DNA of 64,000 nt from Mariniphaga sp. (GTDB taxonomy: Bacteria > Bacteroidota > Bacteroidia > Bacteroidales > Prolixibacteraceae), in assembly GCA_010906965.1 (NCBI GenBank), contig JAAFHB010000001.1, forward strand, positions 1 to 64,000, given 5' to 3'. Positions 58,935-64,000 of this stretch are shown here, one piece after another. Numbering within the stretch: the stretch's first letter is position 1; the number at the start of each line of letters is the position of its first letter. The position numbers and the translations under genes are program-made. The notes beneath the pieces were generated by a model. It saw only the letters and a program-made list of their open reading frames with translations. It made no database searches and was not told the origin of the DNA.

Positions 58935-61900
58935 GTGAAAGTAGATTTCCATAAAATAATAATTTCATTTAATTTGGGAATCCGATATTGCTCTTTGATT
59001 CTGGTTATGCTATTAGGTGAAGTTGCAAATGGACAACCTTGTAACCTTATTGTCAATGCGGGAAATGATGTTTCAGTCTGTATTGGTTCTTCAATTACAT
59101 TAACAGCCATTTCAACCGATGCAGTTAATCCTGGAGCGGTCACCTATAAATGGGACTCCAACCCAGGCTTAAGTAATGAAAACATCGCGAATCCAGTTGC
59201 TAACCCTTCTTCAGCAACGACCTACAAGGTTACTGCGACAGAAGGTACTTGTACAGCAACAGACGAAGTAGTCGTTACTGTAAATCCACTGCCGGTGATT
59301 GATTTTACTTTTACAAATGACAATGCTTGTTCGGGTACTGTTGTTCAATTTACCTCTTCAGTTTCTTTAGGTACTGCACCTTTTTCTTATAAATGGAACT
59401 TTGGCGATTCATCTACATCAACTGATAAGAATCCTTCTCATGTGTTTTCTTCATTGGGCTGTGGCAATGGCACATTCACTGTTGAATTGACCGTGAAAGA
59501 TAAAAACGGATGTGAGAGTATAATTAAGAAGACGATATTCGTTAAACAACAACCGGATGTGAATTTTGAGGATGTTAATGCTTCAGGACCGGTAAACCAG
59601 TTTAGTAATTGTCAAAATGCTTCAGCATCTAATCCGAATTACATGATCACAGTTGGCAATACCTCTGTAAGTTCTTGTGCCACTTTTTCCGTTAATTGGG
59701 GCGATGGAAACTCTGAATCCAATATTACTTTCCCTAAATCACACACTTATTCGCAGTTAGGTGCATATAATATGGCTATTACTGCATTAGGAACAAATGG
59801 GTGCAGCACATCTAAAACCTATGTCATTAAAAATGTTTCAAATCCTTCAGGAGGAATTAATAGCCCGGGAAGTACACAGAATTTATGTATTCCAACGGCT
59901 GCAATACTATTTACAATTTCAAATTGGGACACGAATTCGCCAGGAACAACTTATTCAATTGATTACGGTGATAATTCTCCGTTATTGAATTTAACCCAAA
60001 GTCAATTAGAAAGCTCTCCGTATTACCACACACCGCTGGACGGTACATCTGCAAATTATCCAATTCCTTACTCCTACACAACAAATAGTTGTCCAAATGC
60101 TCAATTTACTGCAACATTAACAGTTACAAATGCTTGCGGAATTACAAAAGGAACAATTTCAAACATTACTACGATATCAAAGCCAACTGCAGATTTTACT
60201 GCTTCACAATATGCATGTAAAGGATCAAATGTTTTGTTTACCAACAAATCAAATTTAGGGTTTGACACCAACTGTTCAAGACAAACAAAATATAAATGGG
60301 ATTTTGGAGATTTAACTCCTACTCAAACAACCGGATGGACAACTAATACGGATAATATTTCACACGTCTTTTCAACCCCTGGAAATTATACCGTTACGCT
60401 TACATCTCTGAACAGTTGTGGAGAAACGACAAAAACTCAACAAATTTGCATCGAATCAGGAGTCACACCAATATTTTCATTAAATAATATTCAATACTGT
60501 TTACCATTGATAGTTACAGCAATCAATACGACCAATATAACAGATGTTTGTACCAGTGTTAGTTACTTTTGGCAGGTTACTTATTCAAGCAGTAATTGCG
60601 GAACTTCACCAGCTTATACATTTACAAACGGAACCAATGCAACCTCAAAAGATCCATCTTTTCAATTCACAAATTCTGGCACTTACGCTATAAAATTATT
60701 AGCTACGAACGGATGTGGTACGTTTACGAGTCCTGCACAAATAGTGACGGTAATGCAGCCTCCAACCGTCTCTATTGCAAACATATCAGCAATATGTCAA
60801 TCCCTTCCTTCAACAATAATTAATCCGTCAGCTACCGTTAACAGCTGTACTCCTGTGCTTAATACTTTAAGCTATGCCTGGAGTTTTCCAGGTGGCAACC
60901 CGGCATCTTCAGTTGACGAAAACCCTGGACCAGTTACCTATGATTCACCTGGCGACTATTTGGTGACATTAACCGTTACCAATGAGTGTGGTCCAACTAC
61001 TGCAACGAAACTATTCACGATAAAAACTGTACCAATATTAACTAATCCGCCATTAGATCAAACTATTTGCGCTGGCACTCAAGTGGCATTAGTAAACTTA
61101 ACTTCAAATACTCCCGGTACATTTTTCTCATGGACTGTTTCTGCCTCTCCAGGAATCACTGGCTATGCAATAGCAGGATCGGGTTCAGCCATTCCTGCAA
61201 GCACAATCAACAGTACAAATGCGACGCAAGAAACTGTAACCTATAATATTACTCCTTCAATTGGAGGATGTAGCGGAAATGTAACAACTTATACGATCAA
61301 AGTCAACCCAAAACCGGTTGTTACCTACACACCGAACAGTCAGACCATTTGTTCCGGACAACAGACAGCTCTGGTGACGTTAAATTCAAATGTAAGCGGA
61401 GCCGATATAGAATGGACGGTAAATCCAGTCCCGATAGCTGTTGTTGGTTTTACTGCAAACGGAACTTCAACCATTCCTGTCCAGACAATCACGAACAGCG
61501 GAACTACACCTAAAACTATTTCTTATCATATTGTTCCGTCTTTAAATGTGGGATTGAGTTGCCCGGGAACTCCTGTTGATTATAACATCACGGTCAAACC
61601 ATTACCTGTTATAATTGCAACGCCTGCATCTCAGTCGATATGTTCCGAAACTATAACTACGCCAATTAGGTTGGAATCAAATCTATCAGGAACCACCTAT
61701 TCATGGACAACAACTTCATCCCCGGGAATTACCGGAGCACCGTCAAGTGGTTCCGCTAACCCAATACCTTCATGGAAATTATTCAATGCAGAACCATTAA
61801 CAGGAACGGTTACGATAACTGTAACACCAACATCAAATGGCTGCGAGGGAATCCCTTATATTTATAAGATCGAAGTTAGTTCTAAACTGATAGTTAATAG

Positions 61901-64000
61901 CCCGATAAATCAAACGATTTGTTCGGGAGGGCAATCTGCTCAGGTAGATCTGACCGCTAACATTACCGGTGCAAATTTTACATGGACTGCGTCTTCAACT
62001 CCGGGAACAACGGGATCTAACGCAATTGGAACAGATATAATTGAGTCAAAAACGCTTTTAAACTCAACATTTGTAGACGGGGTTATAACCTATGTAATAA
62101 CGCCGAAGTTAGTCGGTTGCAACGGCAGTCCATTAAATTATACTGTCACCGTAAGGCCTGTAGCGAATGTTTCCAATAGTCCGATGATCAAAACGATTTG
62201 CTTAGGGAGCAATACCGCCGTAATTCTTACATCTAATGTTTCAGGAACGAGTTTCGACTGGTCAGCCTCAAACACAATTGGAACTGTCTCGGGTTTTTCA
62301 CTAACTGGCTCTGGCAATATAAATGATGTTTTAACTAATACAGGAACAATAGCGGGGAAGGTCAGTTATACAATAACTCCAAAGGCGAATGGATGTGTGG
62401 GTTTGCCGGTAAATTATGACATAACTGTCCAACCGGTTGCACACGCTACGCCCAATCCTTTAAGTCAATTAATATGCTCAGGGACAAAAAGTTCCGATGT
62501 AAACCTTGCATCTGACGTTTCTGGAACAATTTTCAGATGGACGGCTAATGCCTCTCCCGGTATTACAGGATTTACACCGTCAGGGAATGGGAATATAATT
62601 GCTGGAAGTTTGATTAAAAACACGCTTTCAACGCCGGGTAAAGTCACTTATTCAATTATACCATCAATTGGTGGCTGCGATGGGGTAATAGCAACGCATA
62701 TTATAACAGTAAATCCGAGTCCGAGGGTAATCAATTCTTTGGCACAGACAATCTGCTCCGGAAACTCGACGACTTTAGTGACATTGGGATCAGATGTCCC
62801 TGGCACTACTTTTAGTTGGAATGTATCGCCGGTGCCTTCATCTAATATTGTGGGAAACTTACAAAATGGAATAGGGAATATTGCTTCGCACCAGATTTCA
62901 AATAATGGAGCAATTGCAGAACATGTAATCTACCATATTATTCCGACTTCCGACATGGGACTCTCATGTAACGGAATTGAAGCAGATTATACAGTAACAG
63001 TAAATCCTTTACCTGTTGCGCAAGCCATTCCAGCCACTTCTGTGATTTGCTCTGGAGAATTTACAAGCATTAGATTGACATCAAATTTAAATAATATAAC
63101 ATACAGTTGGACTATTGAATCAGCTTCAATTGCGGTCGAGGGAGCGACAGATGGGAGCGGTTCCGTTATTTCGCAAAAATTAATAAATAGTTCAGCTGAA
63201 TCAGGGAATGTGAAATATAAGGTAATTCCCAAAGTTGGTATATGTGAGGGAGTTGCATTTTATGCCGAAATCACGGTTAATCCAAGACCTTCCCCTGATA
63301 TTATTGGTAATAGCAGTAATTGTTTGGGTAACGAGGTATATCGCACAGAAGCGAACATGTCAAATTACGTTTGGTCAGTTTCTTCTGGCGGAATAATTAA
63401 CACTGGGCAAGGTACTTTTAAGATATCCGTTAAATGGGAAAATCCTGGAAACCAAACTGTGAGTATCAATTATAAAAATTCATTTAGTTGCAATGCTGCA
63501 CCACCTGCCGTCAAAGATGTTAAAGTTAATCCAGATTTGCCGGTAAGAGTGACGATTACTCCCGATATGAATAATGTCTGCCCGGGCACAGAGGTCACAT
63601 ATCGTGCAACTCCTGATAATGGAGGACTCAACCCTGTTTATGAGTGGAAGGTTAATGGCATTGTTGCATCAACTAATGGATCTTCCTATACTTATGCGCC
63701 GATAAATGGCGATAAAATTGATTGCCAGCTTACCTCCAATGCAATATGCCCGGTAGAAAATCCGGCAAAGTCAAATGTCGTTTCAATGGTGGTTTATTCC
63801 AATTTACCAGCAACCGTTTCAATTATCGAAAACATTAACAATGTTTGTCCAGGAGATAATGTATCTTTTTTTGCGACCCCTTCCAACGAAGGGAGCAATC
63901 CAAATTATCAATGGTTTGTAAATAGTACAAAGGTTGGAAGTAACCTACCTGTTTTTAACTATAATCCGGTTAATAACGATGTAGTGACCTGTCTACTCAT
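58935..64000 (+). CDS. Giant secreted PKD-repeat protein (partial, runs off the window)
   Basis: An open frame starting at a GTG at 58935 and uninterrupted to the window edge (1688 codons). A signal peptide covers about residues 12-34 (RYCSLILVMLLGEVANG). PKD domains follow, seen as YKWNFGDSSTSTD, FSVNWGDGNSES, YKWDFGDLTPTQ and YAWSFPGGNPAS. From about 61030 to 63300 there are about eight tandem PKD-like repeats of about 95 residues, each with a (Q/S)xICSG start and a WT...SPG core: QTICAGTQ, QTICSGQQ, QSICSET, QTICSGG, KTICLGS, QLICSGT, QTICSGNS, VICSGE. Ig-like units follow (VTYRATPDNGG, VSFFATPSNEG). Such proteins are adhesins or gliding/type IX-secreted surface proteins in Bacteroidota. 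The C-terminal sorting domain is outside the window. Confidence 0.82.
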   Translation, partial: MKVDFHKIIISFNLGIRYCSLILVMLLGEVANGQPCNLIVNAGNDVSVCIGSSITLTAISTDAVNPGAVTYKWDSNPGLSNENIANPVANPSSATTYKVTATEGTCTATDEVVVTVNPLPVIDFTFTNDNACSGTVVQFTSSVSLGTAPFSYKWNFGDSSTSTDKNPSHVFSSLGCGNGTFTVELTVKDKNGCESIIKKTIFVKQQPDVNFEDVNASGPVNQFSNCQNASASNPNYMITVGNTSVSSCATFSVNWGDGNSESNITFPKSHTYSQLGAYNMAITALGTNGCSTSKTYVIKNVSNPSGGINSPGSTQNLCIPTAAILFTISNWDTNSPGTTYSIDYGDNSPLLNLTQSQLESSPYYHTPLDGTSANYPIPYSYTTNSCPNAQFTATLTVTNACGITKGTISNITTISKPTADFTASQYACKGSNVLFTNKSNLGFDTNCSRQTKYKWDFGDLTPTQTTGWTTNTDNISHVFSTPGNYTVTLTSLNSCGETTKTQQICIESGVTPIFSLNNIQYCLPLIVTAINTTNITDVCTSVSYFWQVTYSSSNCGTSPAYTFTNGTNATSKDPSFQFTNSGTYAIKLLATNGCGTFTSPAQIVTVMQPPTVSIANISAICQSLPSTIINPSATVNSCTPVLNTLSYAWSFPGGNPASSVDENPGPVTYDSPGDYLVTLTVTNECGPTTATKLFTIKTVPILTNPPLDQTICAGTQVALVNLTSNTPGTFFSWTVSASPGITGYAIAGSGSAIPASTINSTNATQETVTYNITPSIGGCSGNVTTYTIKVNPKPVVTYTPNSQTICSGQQTALVTLNSNVSGADIEWTVNPVPIAVVGFTANGTSTIPVQTITNSGTTPKTISYHIVPSLNVGLSCPGTPVDYNITVKPLPVIIATPASQSICSETITTPIRLESNLSGTTYSWTTTSSPGITGAPSSGSANPIPSWKLFNAEPLTGTVTITVTPTSNGCEGIPYIYKIEVSSKLIVNSPINQTICSGGQSAQVDLTANITGANFTWTASSTPGTTGSNAIGTDIIESKTLLNSTFVDGVITYVITPKLVGCNGSPLNYTVTVRPVANVSNSPMIKTICLGSNTAVILTSNVSGTSFDWSASNTIGTVSGFSLTGSGNINDVLTNTGTIAGKVSYTITPKANGCVGLPVNYDITVQPVAHATPNPLSQLICSGTKSSDVNLASDVSGTIFRWTANASPGITGFTPSGNGNIIAGSLIKNTLSTPGKVTYSIIPSIGGCDGVIATHIITVNPSPRVINSLAQTICSGNSTTLVTLGSDVPGTTFSWNVSPVPSSNIVGNLQNGIGNIASHQISNNGAIAEHVIYHIIPTSDMGLSCNGIEADYTVTVNPLPVAQAIPATSVICSGEFTSIRLTSNLNNITYSWTIESASIAVEGATDGSGSVISQKLINSSAESGNVKYKVIPKVGICEGVAFYAEITVNPRPSPDIIGNSSNCLGNEVYRTEANMSNYVWSVSSGGIINTGQGTFKISVKWENPGNQTVSINYKNSFSCNAAPPAVKDVKVNPDLPVRVTITPDMNNVCPGTEVTYRATPDNGGLNPVYEWKVNGIVASTNGSSYTYAPINGDKIDCQLTSNAICPVENPAKSNVVSMVVYSNLPATVSIIENINNVCPGDNVSFFATPSNEGSNPNYQWFVNSTKVGSNLPVFNYNPVNNDVVTCLL

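Noticed and set aside
58889-59143. Minus-strand 84-codon frame
   Set aside because: It is the complement of the long PKD-repeat frame and has no independent support.

Overview
The window reads as chromosome from a Bacteroidota bacterium. The evidence is a SusC/SusD outer-membrane glycan-uptake pair, many secreted glycoside hydrolases with Bacteroidota-style signal peptides ending in AQ, a giant PKD-repeat surface protein, and promoter-like TAnnTTTG boxes. I saw no rRNA, tRNA or CRISPR array.

Positions 1-31113 are almost entirely one minus-strand polysaccharide utilisation locus (PUL). Reading in transcription order from 31113 downward: a sodium:solute symporter; glucuronate isomerase; an SDR-type mannonate/fructuronate oxidoreductase; a GH39-like hydrolase; an RraA-like protein; mannonate dehydratase; SusC and SusD; a GH105-type unsaturated uronyl hydrolase; a secreted RraA-like protein; a SASA esterase; a second GH39-like hydrolase; a GH10 xylanase; a GH38-like enzyme; and a right-handed beta-helix protein. 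A divergent AraC-type regulator sits at 31265. Together these fit capture and breakdown of a uronic-acid-containing hemicellulose or pectin-like glycan, with the released glucuronate going through fructuronate and mannonate to 2-keto-3-deoxygluconate (KDG). The exact glycan is inference.

The downstream end of the PUL (about 1066-7371) is decayed. A GH36 alpha-galactosidase is interrupted by an amber codon and has a foreign C-terminus. A GH95 fucosidase is reduced to its leader plus one internal block. There is also a GH5-like scrap and the 3' end of a group II intron. Upstream, around 32233-39201, lie more relics: the tail of a third GH39-like gene, a toxin gene with a nonsense codon beside an intact antitoxin, an IS21 remnant, and a truncated ADP-ribosylglycohydrolase. 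Intact genes among them are a PQQ-type beta-propeller protein, a DUF1080 protein, and an XRE / ImmA-IrrE / PIN three-gene operon.

Positions 39192-55871 form a minus-strand defence island. A WYL regulator leads, followed by a 44-codon ORF, an MBL/beta-CASP nuclease-like protein, a PD-(D/E)XK-like protein, HsdM, a DUF1016 nuclease, HsdS, a HEPN-like protein, a DUF4062/ATPase protein with TDQV repeats, HsdR and a DUF262/DUF1524 protein. A type I restriction-modification system is therefore interleaved with at least five accessory genes.

The right end (56036-64000) carries a WG-repeat protein, a metallophosphoesterase, an FtsZ/tubulin-fold protein with a Tat-like export signal, and the start of a giant secreted PKD-repeat protein that runs off the window.
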